Shown here: piece by piece, positions 25,948 to 34,024 of the stretch
Numbering within the stretch: position 1 is the first letter of the stretch
Layout: the number at the start of each line of letters is the position of its first letter
Assembly (NCBI GenBank): GCA_963728395.1
Contig: CAVSJJ010000009.1
Location: 62,001 to 126,000, forward strand
Direction: 5' to 3'
From: CAVSJJ01 sp963728395
Lineage (GTDB): Bacteria; Actinomycetota; Actinomycetes; Actinomycetales; Dermatophilaceae
Length of the DNA: 64,000 nt
Notes under the pieces: model-generated
The model's input: the letters and a program-made list of their open reading frames with translations, nothing else
Database searches by the model: none
What the model was told of the DNA's origin: nothing
Program-made: the position numbers and the translations under genes

Positions 25948-26997
25948 GTGAGGTCATCCTTTCCTCGAATGTCCACTTCCTCGACCGAGATCCCGCCCTG
26001 GACGGCGAGCAGCGCCGCGGCCGACGCCCCGGCGCGGCTGCGCCGACCGTTGGTGCGCGCCGGGTGGGTGGCGGCGATCGTCATCGCGGTCGGGACGATC
26101 GTGGACGGGCTACCGGACACCACGGCCGCCGCCGCGGCCGTCGTCGCCCTCACCACCGTCGCCCTCGTCGGATGGATCGCGACCCTCGACGAGCACCTGA
26201 CGGGCCGACCGCTCGTCGCCGCGCTGCTCACAACGGGCCTGGCCGGCGCGGTGCTGGACCTCATCCACCCCTCGGGTCCGGGCTTCATCCTCGCGTTCAT
26301 GGCGATGGCCGGACTCGGGCTGCGCATGAGTAGGCGCCGGGCGATCCTGGCCGGCGGCCTCGTCCTCGCCACGGCGAGCGCCGCCGAGGCGCTGACGTCG
26401 GACCATCCCGTGAGCGCCGCCCTCAACCTCGCGATGGGCGCCGGGTTCCTCCTGCTCGCGACCGCCTTCGCGGCCGCGAACCGGGACGCGCGGGCCCGGG
26501 CGGAGGAGCTGCTACGCGCCCAGGAGGCGGCGCGGGCGGCGACCGAGCGCGCCGCCGCCCTCTCCGAACGCGCCCGTATCGCCCGCGAGCTCCACGACAT
26601 CCTCGCCCACACGATGTCGGGTCTCTCGGTCCAGCTCGAGGGGGCCCGGCTGATGGCCGAGAGCGGGCAGACCGATCCCCGCCTGGTCCGGCAGATCGCC
26701 GCCGCCCAGGCCACCACCCGGTCCGGGCTGGCCAACGCCCGGCAGGCCGTCGCCACCCTGCGCGGCGACCGGCTGCCCGGTGCGCGGGACGTCCCCGACC
26801 TCGTCGATCAGGCGGGGCTGCGCGGGCTGGTGGCGACGCTGACCGTCGCCGGAGACCCCGTCGAGGTGAGCTCGCAGAGGGGCCTGACCCTCTACCGGTG
26901 TGTGCAGGAGAGCCTGACGAACGCGACGAAGCACGCCGGTCCCGGCTCGCGCGTCACCGTCAGCCTCACCTGGTCCGGCGACGCCGTCGAGGCCTAG
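25948..26997 (+). CDS. NarL-type sensor histidine kinase, truncated by in-frame TAG
   Basis: A 349-residue open frame. Hydrophobic helices cover about 35-165, a coiled coil about 175-205, and the HisKA_3 dimerisation/phosphoacceptor block ARIARELHDILAHTMSG supplies the His. The ATPase N-box VQESLTNATKHAG follows, then the frame ends at TAG 26995-26997. The DNA continues in the same frame through the missing D-box and G-box to TGA 27196-27198. The lost part is essential for ATP binding, so the product as read is inactive. The start could be ATG 25969. Pairing with the response regulator is clear. A sequencing error, a real nonsense mutation or readthrough are the options. Confidence 0.8.
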   Translation: MRSSFPRMSTSSTEIPPWTASSAAADAPARLRRPLVRAGWVAAIVIAVGTIVDGLPDTTAAAAAVVALTTVALVGWIATLDEHLTGRPLVAALLTTGLAGAVLDLIHPSGPGFILAFMAMAGLGLRMSRRRAILAGGLVLATASAAEALTSDHPVSAALNLAMGAGFLLLATAFAAANRDARARAEELLRAQEAARAATERAAALSERARIARELHDILAHTMSGLSVQLEGARLMAESGQTDPRLVRQIAAAQATTRSGLANARQAVATLRGDRLPGARDVPDLVDQAGLRGLVATLTVAGDPVEVSSQRGLTLYRCVQESLTNATKHAGPGSRVTVSLTWSGDAVEA

Positions 26998-27198
26998 GTC
27001 GTCGACGACGGCGGCGGCCGGGTCCTCGCCCCTCCACCGGCGAGCGGCTACGGCCTCGACGGGCTCGCCGAGCGGGCTGCCGGCCTCGGCGGCCACTGCG
27101 AGTCCGGCCCGTTCGAGGGCGGCTGGCGGGTCCGGATGACCCTGCCCACCGCCGGTCTCGGCGACGGACCGACCGAAGAGCTGGTGCCGGTTGACTGA
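26998..27198 (+). pseudogene. Stranded C-terminal ATPase part of the histidine kinase
   Basis: In the same frame after TAG 26995-26997 the DNA encodes 66 residues that complete the HATPase_c domain: VVDDGGGRV (D-box), SGYGLDGLAERAAGLGG (G-box) and the final strand GWRVRMTLPT. The fragment has no start of its own. Its TGA overlaps the TTG start of the response regulator by the arrangement expected of the intact kinase gene. A single base change (CAG or GAG to TAG) explains the break. Confidence 0.7.
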
Positions 27199-27907
27199 GC
27201 CGATCCGCGTCCTGGTCGCCGACGACCAGACCATCGTCCGTGAGGGTCTGACGCTTCTCGTCGGCCTGCTCGACGGGATGACCGTGGTCGGGTCGGCCGT
27301 CGACGGTGCCGACGCCGTCCGTCAGGTGGAGAGCCTCGACCCCGACATCGTCCTCATGGACCTGCACATGCCCACGCTGGACGGGGTGAGCGCGACCCGG
27401 GAGCTGGCCGAGCGCGGGCTGCGGGCCCGGGTCATCGTCCTCACGACGTATGCCGACGACGACGCCTTGGTCTTCGGTGCGCTGCAGGCAGGGGCCAAGG
27501 GGTTCCTCACCAAGGACGCCGGAGCGGACGCGATCCGGGACGCCATCCGCACCGTCACGGACGGCCGCGCGCACCTCGATCCCGGCGTCCAGCACCGGCT
27601 CCTCGAGGCGCTCGCCGGCACCCGTCCAGTGGACGGCGGCGGTGCGCTGGTCGGTCCGGAGGCCCCCCGGGCTCCGGACCCCCCGGCACCGCCGGACGCC
27701 GTGGCTCTGACCGAGCGCGAGGAGGAGGTCCTCGGCCACGTCGCCGAGGGATGCACCAACGGCGAGATCGCGGCGCGCCTCGTCGTGTCGACGGCCACGG
27801 TCAAGACGCACATCAACCACCTGCTCGCCAAGACCGGGTGCCGCGACCGGGCGGCCCTCGTCGTCTACGCCTTCCGCAGCGGCCGGGCCCCGACCCAGCA
27901 GCCCTGA
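27191..27907 (+). CDS. NarL/FixJ-family response regulator
   Basis: A 238-residue response regulator. The receiver domain (about 1-125) has DD at 11-12, the phosphoacceptor in IVLMDLHMPTLDG (Asp about 57), Thr in VLTTYADDD, and Lys in GFLTKDAG. A Pro/Ala-rich linker precedes the LuxR-type HTH (about 178-232: LTEREEEVLGHVAEGCTNGEIA). Start TTG 27191 overlaps the stop of the full-length kinase reading frame by eight bases, indicating translational coupling that the premature TAG upstream would disturb. The targets are unknown; the membrane protein at 25309 is a candidate. Confidence 0.93.
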   Translation: MTEPIRVLVADDQTIVREGLTLLVGLLDGMTVVGSAVDGADAVRQVESLDPDIVLMDLHMPTLDGVSATRELAERGLRARVIVLTTYADDDALVFGALQAGAKGFLTKDAGADAIRDAIRTVTDGRAHLDPGVQHRLLEALAGTRPVDGGGALVGPEAPRAPDPPAPPDAVALTEREEEVLGHVAEGCTNGEIAARLVVSTATVKTHINHLLAKTGCRDRAALVVYAFRSGRAPTQQP

Positions 27908-28086
27908 ACCGCGGGCCCGGGCCCGGGCCGCGCTTCGGGCGCTCACGTCCTACGGCATGATCGTGACGGACAACGGCCCGAGCCGGCACGTCTGCGCAGC
28001 CCGGGACCGGTCCGCGCGGCACATGGCACCGGTCGCTCGGACGGCGACGGCCGGCGAGACGGCCAGATGGCGAGGAAGGGACGCAC

Positions 28087-28617
28087 ATGGCGCTGTTCAG
28101 GCGACGACGCGAGGAGCAGGCGGGTCCGCGCGAGACCGTCCGACCGGACCCGGCCCGGGCCGAGGTCGACGCGGCCTTCGCCGACATCGAGGAGGACACC
28201 GGCCGGCCGCTGCGCCCCAAGGTCGCCCCGGTTCCCGAGGCGGACCTGGCCCGGATCGCGGCCGCCGTCGAGGAGCTGGCCGCCGAGGGCGTCGACGTCG
28301 ACGACCTCACCTCGCTGGGCGAGGGCTACGACCGGATGTATGCCGCGTGGTCGGCCAGCGCCCCGGCCGACCGCCCCGACCACGCGAGCCTCGTCGTTCG
28401 CTACGCGCTGGGGATCGGGGAGCACCTGCACCGGCATACCGACCTCGACTGGCAGCTCGTCACGGACGTCTTCGGCACCGATCTCGCCGTGGCGGGTGGC
28501 TTCAGCGGGTCCTTCTCCGTCGTCCCGGCCAACCTCGTCGCCGCCCGCTGGATGCGTGGCGAGACCGGCTGGGTTCCGGGGGTCATCGGTCACCTCGTCG
28601 CGCTGCGCAGCCACTAG
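28087..28617 (+). CDS. DUF3806-like protein
   Basis: A 176-residue soluble protein. The N-terminal 45 residues are charged; the rest (EYDRMYAAWSA-like helix, SLVVRYALGIGEHLHRHTDLDW, FSVVPANLVAARWMRGETGWV) resembles DUF3806, a family with no assigned activity. ATG 28087 follows GAGGAAGGGACGC at acceptable spacing. It converges on the TVP38 gene with 14 bases between. The 179 bases upstream are GC-rich and hold only the promoter. The match is by recollection of the family pattern, so moderate confidence. Confidence 0.65.
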   Translation: MALFRRRREEQAGPRETVRPDPARAEVDAAFADIEEDTGRPLRPKVAPVPEADLARIAAAVEELAAEGVDVDDLTSLGEGYDRMYAAWSASAPADRPDHASLVVRYALGIGEHLHRHTDLDWQLVTDVFGTDLAVAGGFSGSFSVVPANLVAARWMRGETGWVPGVIGHLVALRSH

Positions 28618-28631
28618 CTGCCAGCGGGCGG

Positions 28632-29270
28632 TCACGGCCGTCGCAGCTGCCGGGCGACCAGTCCGGCCGCGAGAAGGAGCAGGACGAGGGCAGCCCCGGC
28701 GAGCCCGATGACCGAGGCGTGCTCGCCGACGGAGGCGCCGACGGCGGCATACGCGACGGTGCCAGGCACGATGCCGAGCGCCGTCCCGACGAGGAACTCG
28801 CGCCGGCCGATGGGGCTGACCCCGGCGCCGTAGTTGATGACGGTGAACGGGACGACGGGGGTGAGCCGGGCGACGACGACGGCGAGCAGGCCCTGGTCGC
28901 GCATCACCTGCCGGGCGCGGTCGATCCGCGGGCCGGTGATGCTCGCGACGGCGTCGTGGCCGAGGCGCCGTGCGAGGACGAAGGTGACCCACGCGGCGAG
29001 CATCGCCGCGACCCAGGACAGGACGACGCCACCGGCGAACCCGAACAGCGCCCCCGCGATTCCGGCGAGGAGGTTCTTCGGGACGGGAACGAGGGTGACG
29101 ACGACGTGCAGCGCGATGTAGACGAGCGGACCCCAGGCGCCGCTGGCCGCGACTGCCCGCCGCACGGCGTGGAGGTCACCGCCGAGGACGATGACGGCGA
29201 GCGCGGCGCCGAGGACGAGGGCGAGCAGCAGCCCCAGGAGTCGCATGAGCGCGGGTCGGGTGGGCGCCAC
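28632..29270 (-). CDS. TVP38/TMEM64 family membrane protein
   Basis: A 212-residue membrane protein of the TVP38/DedA-like (VTT domain) group. The diagnostic motif is GIAGALFGFAGGVVLSWVAAMLAAWVTF followed by RQVMRDQGLLAVVVARLTPVVPFTVINYGAGVSPI, with the F-P-F-x-x-x-N-Y-x-A-G core. About six hydrophobic segments are present. Members handle lipid scrambling or membrane-potential-linked transport. The start is at 29270. It lies nine bases from the stop of the next gene on the same strand, so it may be the last gene of a TetR-led operon. Confidence 0.9.
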   Translation of the reverse strand: MAPTRPALMRLLGLLLALVLGAALAVIVLGGDLHAVRRAVAASGAWGPLVYIALHVVVTLVPVPKNLLAGIAGALFGFAGGVVLSWVAAMLAAWVTFVLARRLGHDAVASITGPRIDRARQVMRDQGLLAVVVARLTPVVPFTVINYGAGVSPIGRREFLVGTALGIVPGTVAYAAVGASVGEHASVIGLAGAALVLLLLAAGLVARQLRRP

Positions 29271-29279
29271 CCGGCCAGC

Positions 29280-29681
29280 CTAGGTCCGGGGGCGCCGACC
29301 CAGGGCGAGCCACCAGGTGCCGCCGCCGACGAGCAGGACGATGCCGAGGGCCAGCCAGGGATAGGGGCTCGGGATGTCGGTGCACGAGATGCCCCCGCCG
29401 GCCAGGTCGTGGCATTCGTGGACGGGTCCGCCCCAGAGGAACCGGGCGGCGATGAACATCGGCAGCGACTCGGCGACGAGCGCCGCGGAGACGAAGCGCA
29501 GCGGCCGCGTGCCGAGAAGGAGCGAGCCCACCGCGACATAGACGACCGGCAGGATGAACATCCCGATCGTGAGGATTCCGAGCACACCGACGGCGCCCGC
29601 GACGCCGGTGGCGGCCCAGGCGAGCGCCCGAGGCCAGGAGGGGCGCCGGGATGTCGGGGTGGCCGAGGTCGGGGCCGTCAT
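29280..29681 (-). CDS. Four-helix membrane protein in TetR operon
   Basis: A 133-residue membrane protein with about four hydrophobic helices (19-45, 48-64, 70-86, 108-126) and a short loop containing two cysteines (HECHDLAGGGISC). Its ATG (29681) overlaps the TGA of the TetR gene (ATGA), so it is translated coupled to that regulator and is a likely target. I do not recognise the family. The loop cysteines would lie outside the membrane, where a disulfide is possible. Confidence 0.75.
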   Translation of the reverse strand: MTAPTSATPTSRRPSWPRALAWAATGVAGAVGVLGILTIGMFILPVVYVAVGSLLLGTRPLRFVSAALVAESLPMFIAARFLWGGPVHECHDLAGGGISCTDIPSPYPWLALGIVLLVGGGTWWLALGRRPRT

Positions 29682-30346
29682 GTCCGCTCCGCTCCGGCGC
29701 CGGCCGGGCCGGCCAGCTCGGCGAGGGCGGCGAGCCCGCCGAGCCGGTCGATGAGTGCCGCGGCCCGGGCGTCGTCGCCGTCGAGGCTGCCGAGCAGCTC
29801 GAGACCGAGGACGCCGGCGACGATCCCGTGCGCGAGGTCCTCGACGGGCACGAGGGCGGCGAACGGCATACCGGCCACGGCTCGCCGCACCGCCTCCCGG
29901 GCCAGGTCGCGCCACGGCTCCAGCCGCTCGGCCACCCGTGGGCCGAGCCCGGGCACGGACTGGGCGCCGGCGATCATCTCCACGAGGACGGTCACGTCGC
30001 CGGAGCCGAGGTCGGCCCGCACGACGGCGCCGAGCGCGTCGACGAGGCCGGCGGCGGAGTCGGTGGCGGCGACGAGCGGCGCGTAGGCGTCGAGCCGGCG
30101 CTTGCTCACCGCGTCGAGCGCCGCGAGGAGCAGGTCGAGGACGGTTCCGAAGTGGTAGAAGACGAGCGCCTGGTTGCACCCGGCCCGGCGGGCGATCTCC
30201 CGGGCGCTCGCGCCGGCGAAGCCGACCTCGGCCAGCGCCTCGGTCGCCGCGTCGACCAGGGCCGTGCGGGTGTCGGGGCGCCCGGGTTCGTCCGGCGACG
30301 GGCGGGTGCGCTCGGCGGCGGTACGGCGGGTGCGGCCGGTGGCCAT
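29678..30346 (-). CDS. TetR-family transcriptional regulator
   Basis: A 222-residue TetR regulator. The N-terminal HTH (about 28-72: LVDAATEALAEVGFAGASAREIARRAG then CNQALVFYHFG) is canonical; the C-terminal ligand domain is variable. A 25-residue Arg/Thr/Pro-rich tail precedes the HTH. Start ATG 30346 with AGGAG upstream. It leads an operon with a membrane protein (ATGA overlap) and perhaps the TVP38 gene. A near-palindrome just upstream is a probable autoregulatory operator. Confidence 0.92.
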   Translation of the reverse strand: MATGRTRRTAAERTRPSPDEPGRPDTRTALVDAATEALAEVGFAGASAREIARRAGCNQALVFYHFGTVLDLLLAALDAVSKRRLDAYAPLVAATDSAAGLVDALGAVVRADLGSGDVTVLVEMIAGAQSVPGLGPRVAERLEPWRDLAREAVRRAVAGMPFAALVPVEDLAHGIVAGVLGLELLGSLDGDDARAAALIDRLGGLAALAELAGPAGAGAERT

Positions 30347-30366
30347 CGGCGCTCCTGAGCGAGTGG

Positions 30367-30384
30367 TTTGGGCGACTGCTCAAA
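30367..30384. promoter_or_regulatory. Probable TetR operator
   Basis: TTTGGGCGACTGCTCAAA is an 18-base imperfect palindrome: TTTG and CAAA ends, GC and GC inside, one mismatched pair. It lies 21 bases upstream of the TetR start in an AT-richer patch (with ATGTAG following), matching typical TetR self-repression sites. Confidence 0.6.
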
Positions 30385-30446
30385 TGTAGCGCATGCGACA
30401 CGGCTAGTCCCGTATCCGAATGTATGCCGTCAGCGTTAGACGGCCG

Positions 30447-30460
30447 TATAGCCTCCGATC
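30447..30460 (+). promoter_or_regulatory. -10 element of a probably leaderless AAA+ ATPase gene
   Basis: TATAGC at 30447-30452 is a good -10 hexamer whose start point would fall at or next to GTG 30461. No Shine-Dalgarno is present (GCCTCCGATC precedes the start). CCGTC/GACGG arms at 30427-30444 could form an operator overlapping the -35 region. Confidence 0.5.
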
Positions 30461-31747
30461 GTGGACCCGATCCGGAACCCCTACGCCCCAGGCGCCGGGC
30501 AGCGCCCGCCCGAGCTGGCCGGCCGCGACGAGGAGCTCGACGCCTTCGACGTCGTCCTCGAGCGGGTCGTCCGCGGCCGGCCGGAGCGCAGCGTCGTCCT
30601 CACCGGGCTGCGCGGCGTCGGCAAGACCGTCCTGCTCAACGCGATGCGCTCGGCCGCGGTCCGGGCGGGGTGGGGGACCGGCAAGCTCGAGGCCCGGCCC
30701 GACACCTCGATCCGCCGGCCGCTCGCCTCGGCCCTGCACCAGGCGGTCCGCGAGCTCGGCCTGCCGGCGGGGGAGCCGGTCGACCATGCGCTCGGGGTCG
30801 TCAAGGCCTTCGCCCAGCGCGAGGTGCCCGGCCCGGGGGGGCCCAGGGCCGCGGCAGGCTCGGCAGGCTCGGGGCGCGCCCGGCTGCGGGACCGGTGGAA
30901 CCCGGGCATCACGGCACCGGCCGTCGCCGGCCGGGCCGACTCGGGCGACATGGAGATCGACCTCGTCGAGCTGTTCACCGACATCGGCGGCCTCGCGGTG
31001 GACGCAGGCCGCGGGGTGGGGGTCTTCATCGACGAGATGCAGGACCTCGGCCCCGACGACGTCTCTGCCCTGTGTGCCGCGGCGCACGAGATCTCCCAGT
31101 CCCGGCTGCCCGTCATCGTCGTCGGCGCCGGGCTGCCGCACCTGCCCTCCGTGCTCGCGGCGTCGAAGTCCTACTCCGAGCGGCTGTTCCGTTACGCCCG
31201 GATCGACCGGCTGGAGCGAGGCGCCGCCGACGCCGCACTCGTCGTGCCGGCGCAGGAGGAGGGCGCGGCATACGAGCCGGAGGCCCTCGACGCGATGTAT
31301 GCCGCGACCGGCGGCTATCCCTATTTCGTCCAGGCCTACGGCAAGGCGGTCTGGGACCTCGCGCCCCGTTCGCCGGTGAGCGCCGCCGACGTCGCCGTGG
31401 CTGCGCCCGAGGCCGAGGCGGAGCTGGCGGTCGGGTTCTTCGGTAGCCGGTTCGAGCGGGCGACGCCGGGCGAGCGCGAGTATCTTCGCGCGATGGCCGA
31501 CGTCGCCTATGCCGCCGCGGCCCAGCGGTCCGCAACCGGCGAGGGGGTCGACGGCGCGGAGGCCGGCGACCCCGCGACCGAGTCGGTCGCGACGGCAGAC
31601 GTGGCCGCGCACCTGGGCCGCAAGCCGCAGTCACTCTCGCCGGCGCGGGACGCCCTGCTCAAGAAGGGCCTCATCTACTCGGGTGAGCGGGGGCGGATCG
31701 CGTTCACGGTCCCGCACTTCGGCCGGTACCTGCGCGACCACACCTGA
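30461..31747 (+). CDS. Lone AAA+ ATPase with C-terminal winged helix
   Basis: A 428-residue ATPase. Walker A is GLRGVGKT (about 49-56), Walker B VFIDEMQDL (about 188-196), and a sensor-1 VIVVGAG follows. Beyond the lid (about 270-310, ATGGYPYFVQAYG) there is a winged-helix-like tail (VAAHLGRKPQSLSPARDALLKKGLI). The order resembles archaeal-type MNS/ORC-like or STAND P-loop proteins (COG1672 group). A Pro/Gly/Ala-rich insert sits near residues 120-150. GTG start is apparently leaderless. It has no partner gene on its strand. Functions of this group include stress or defence regulation; the specific role is unknown. Confidence 0.85.
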   Translation: MDPIRNPYAPGAGQRPPELAGRDEELDAFDVVLERVVRGRPERSVVLTGLRGVGKTVLLNAMRSAAVRAGWGTGKLEARPDTSIRRPLASALHQAVRELGLPAGEPVDHALGVVKAFAQREVPGPGGPRAAAGSAGSGRARLRDRWNPGITAPAVAGRADSGDMEIDLVELFTDIGGLAVDAGRGVGVFIDEMQDLGPDDVSALCAAAHEISQSRLPVIVVGAGLPHLPSVLAASKSYSERLFRYARIDRLERGAADAALVVPAQEEGAAYEPEALDAMYAATGGYPYFVQAYGKAVWDLAPRSPVSAADVAVAAPEAEAELAVGFFGSRFERATPGEREYLRAMADVAYAAAAQRSATGEGVDGAEAGDPATESVATADVAAHLGRKPQSLSPARDALLKKGLIYSGERGRIAFTVPHFGRYLRDHT

Positions 31748-31860
31748 GCGGGCGCCCACCGGCCGCGCTCACCGCATCCCCCGTGGCTGCTCGACCGGAT
31801 GTGCCGCGTGCCTCGTGCCTCGTGCCTCGTGCCGGGGTGCTGCCGCTGGCCGGCGCGCTC

Positions 31861-31950
31861 GACGGACAGGTTGCTGCAGGCCGGGGGTGTTGCACCATGC
31901 CCGTCCGGCAGGAACCTCTGCTAGCAGAGGTTCCTGCCGGGGGGGGGGGG
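31861..31950. repeat. Palindromic intergenic repeat, family A copy 2
   Basis: The second copy of the element at 18425. Its right half is a perfect 32-base palindrome: GGCAGGAACCTCTGCT at 31907-31922 followed directly by its reverse complement at 31923-31938. This runs into twelve consecutive G residues (31939-31950). The left part again has GACGGACAGGTT and CCGGGGGTGTTGCA. It is in the gap between the convergent ATPase and sulfotransferase genes. Confidence 0.88.
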
Positions 31951-32958
31951 TCAGCGGCCGAGGGCGCGGCGGACCTGGTCGCGCAGTGGCCCGTGGCGCA
32001 GTCGCGCGGCATGGGCGCTGAGCCGGCCGATCGAGCTCGCCGAGCGATGCGCATCCAGCTCGCGCTGGAGCCGCTTGACCGTCGCCGAGAGGTCGCCGAT
32101 CCGCTCGTTGGCCACCGCGTGGTATGCCGCGTTGTCGAGCGCGTCGGCCGACCAGGCCTCGCCCTTGAAGTGGATCGCGTCGCGGCTCCACCGGTCCCCG
32201 AATGCCTCGAAGTCCGCGGCATACAGCTCCTCGACCCGGTCGAGCAGCGCCGGGGAGTAGACGGGGCGGATGAGCGGGAGCGGGGTCTCGTTGGCGCGCG
32301 GCAGGTACAGCTCGCGGTCGATGCCGAGGTTCTCGAGGTGGGCGTGGAGGTCGTCGAAGAGCTCGCCGAGCCGGTGCAGGTCGTAGATGCGCGAGTAGGC
32401 GATGCCCGACGGGCGCACCGAGTCCAGCTGCGGCCTGAAGTGCCGGTCCCCGCGCAGTCGTCGGTGGCTCAGCCACGGCGCCGCCTCGACGAACCGGGCG
32501 AAGTCCTCCAGAACCCTCTCCGGCGAGGTGGCCGGCCGGGGGAACCACGGTTCCTGCTCGTAGCGCCGGACGTAGGGCGTGTGCCGGACGAGGAACTTCG
32601 ACTGCCACGCCGACCAGAGCCGGCTCCACGGATCCCGGACGACGGCGAAGACGAGCCACCCGTTGTCGGGGGAGATCTGCGCGCGCAGTGCCGGCGGGGT
32701 GCGGCCGAGCTGGGGCGTGCGCTTCCAGAACGAGCGCTCGCGGTGGATCGTCATCAGCCTGGTCTGGTGTGCCGAGGGGGCGTCGTAGAAGGACTCAAGG
32801 TCCTCTCCGGCGAGGTCGGCGACCATCCATCGCAGGCTCGTGCAGGCGACCTTCGTCACCGAGACGTACATGATCTTCGCGTCCGGCACGACGAAGGTGT
32901 TTTCGGGCGCGGGGATGCCGTTGAGCACGGGAGTGTGGATCGGGCCGGCCTGACTCAC
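31951..32958 (-). CDS. Sulfotransferase family 2 protein
   Basis: A 335-residue sulfotransferase. The 5'-phosphosulfate loop is YVSVTKVACTSLRW (about 31-44) and the 3'-phosphate site is FAVVRDPWSRLWSAW (about 105-119), both typical of Sulfotransfer_2 (carbohydrate or lipid) enzymes. It would use PAPS to sulfate a glycan, lipid or small molecule. A C-terminal helical region (about 280-335) rich in Arg is extra. ATG 32958. The stop abuts the family A palindrome. No PAPS synthesis genes lie nearby. Confidence 0.9.
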   Translation of the reverse strand: MSQAGPIHTPVLNGIPAPENTFVVPDAKIMYVSVTKVACTSLRWMVADLAGEDLESFYDAPSAHQTRLMTIHRERSFWKRTPQLGRTPPALRAQISPDNGWLVFAVVRDPWSRLWSAWQSKFLVRHTPYVRRYEQEPWFPRPATSPERVLEDFARFVEAAPWLSHRRLRGDRHFRPQLDSVRPSGIAYSRIYDLHRLGELFDDLHAHLENLGIDRELYLPRANETPLPLIRPVYSPALLDRVEELYAADFEAFGDRWSRDAIHFKGEAWSADALDNAAYHAVANERIGDLSATVKRLQRELDAHRSASSIGRLSAHAARLRHGPLRDQVRRALGR

Positions 32959-33053
32959 CCGGCCATTCTCCCATCGCGGCAGTCCGCCGCCGGGGTCCCG
33001 ACGGCCGACGTGACGACCGGTCCTGGCCTGGCTCGGTTGCTGTCGTGGGGTGG

Positions 33054-33272
33054 ATGACGACGACGACGCGCTCCGCGACGATCCTGCACGCGACCGGGCG
33101 GGTGCTGCAGGTCATCCCCCTCGGGCTGATCTGGGTTCTGCGCCGGGCGCAGTACCTCCTCAACCCCGGCACCGAGCTGTTCCAGGACGTGACGCGGACC
33201 CGCGGGCCGTTCTCGCTCGACGCCCCGGAGCTGTCGCGTGACGCGGACGTCCAGGAGCGCCCCCGGGAGTGA
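33054..33272 (+). CDS. Small single-helix membrane protein (72 aa)
   Basis: A 72-residue protein. After MTTTTRSATILHATG there is one hydrophobic segment (VLQVIPLGLIWVLRR, about 17-31), then a polar C-terminus with PFSLDAPELSRDADVQERPRE. ATG 33054 is preceded by GGGGTGG; an in-frame GTG nine bases earlier is possible. Codon use fits the genome. It diverges from the sulfotransferase gene and converges on a hydrolase gene across a family D repeat. Not recognised. Confidence 0.5.
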   Translation: MTTTTRSATILHATGRVLQVIPLGLIWVLRRAQYLLNPGTELFQDVTRTRGPFSLDAPELSRDADVQERPRE

Positions 33273-33285
33273 CGCCCACCGCGAC

Positions 33286-33338
33286 GGGTGGCGATCGGCC
33301 CCATCGCGCGCCCTGACGGGGCGGATCCCCACCCCTGG
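33286..33338. repeat. Hairpin repeat, family D copy 1
   Basis: A long hairpin: GGGTGG, GATC and GCCCC on the left (33286-33302) pair with GGGGC, GATC and CCACCC on the right (33319-33335), with one mismatch between blocks on each side. A related, more decayed copy is at 35928-35982. Both lie between convergent genes. Confidence 0.75.
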
Positions 33339-33344
33339 TCGGTG

Positions 33345-33917
33345 TCACAGCCGCGCGAGGAACTCGCGGCTGCGCTCGAGGACGAGTGCCGTCGCGGCCG
33401 CGTCGTATGCCGCGAGCGAACCATCCGTGAACAGGTGCTCGGCGCCGGGGTAGAGGAAGAGCTCGGCGCCCTCGGTGGCCTCGACGAACGCCCGGGCGGG
33501 GACGATGTCGCCCTCGTCGACGAAGAACGGGTCGGCGGCCATCGCGTGGATCTGGGCGGGGACGCCGGCGGGCCAGCCACCGAACTCGGCCGGCTCGACG
33601 AACCCGTGATAGAGCAGTCCACCGCGGGCCCCCGGTCGGTTCGCGATGAGCTGCATCGCGGGCATCACCCCGAGGGAGAACCCCCCGTAGACGGCATCGG
33701 CCGGCAGGTCCTCGGCCGCCGCGACGGCGCGGGCCGCGGCCGTACCGAAGCCGATCTCGCCGAGGTAGCCCTGGCCCTCCTCGATCGAGGCGAAGGTGCG
33801 TCCGTCGAAGGAGTCGGGGGTGTGCACGGTGTGGCCGTCCTCACGCAGCGCCTCGGCGAAGGCCTCGACGCCGGGCGTGAGGCCCTGGATGTGGTGGAAG
33901 AGGATGACGGTGGCCAT
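33345..33917 (-). CDS. Dienelactone hydrolase-like protein with Ser nucleophile
   Basis: A 190-residue protein of the dienelactone hydrolase fold. The elbow is GGFSLGVMPA, so Ser (about residue 82) replaces the Cys of classical members. Asp is in AADPFFVDEGD and His in GAEHLFTDGS. The segment HHIQGLTPGVEAFAEALREDGHTV is characteristic. A strong ribosome site (GGAGGTAG) precedes ATG 33917. It converges on the small membrane protein gene. The substrate is unknown, and it shares only fold with the gene at 18541. Confidence 0.9.
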   Translation of the reverse strand: MATVILFHHIQGLTPGVEAFAEALREDGHTVHTPDSFDGRTFASIEEGQGYLGEIGFGTAAARAVAAAEDLPADAVYGGFSLGVMPAMQLIANRPGARGGLLYHGFVEPAEFGGWPAGVPAQIHAMAADPFFVDEGDIVPARAFVEATEGAELFLYPGAEHLFTDGSLAAYDAAATALVLERSREFLARL

Positions 33918-34024
33918 CGGGGCTACCTCCTGGGGTGGTGGGTGGTCGGTCGGGCACCGACCGGGGCGGTCCCGGCGGTCGGTAGCGGGTGGGCGTCGAG
34001 TGGGCGTCGAGTGGGCGGCCCGGC

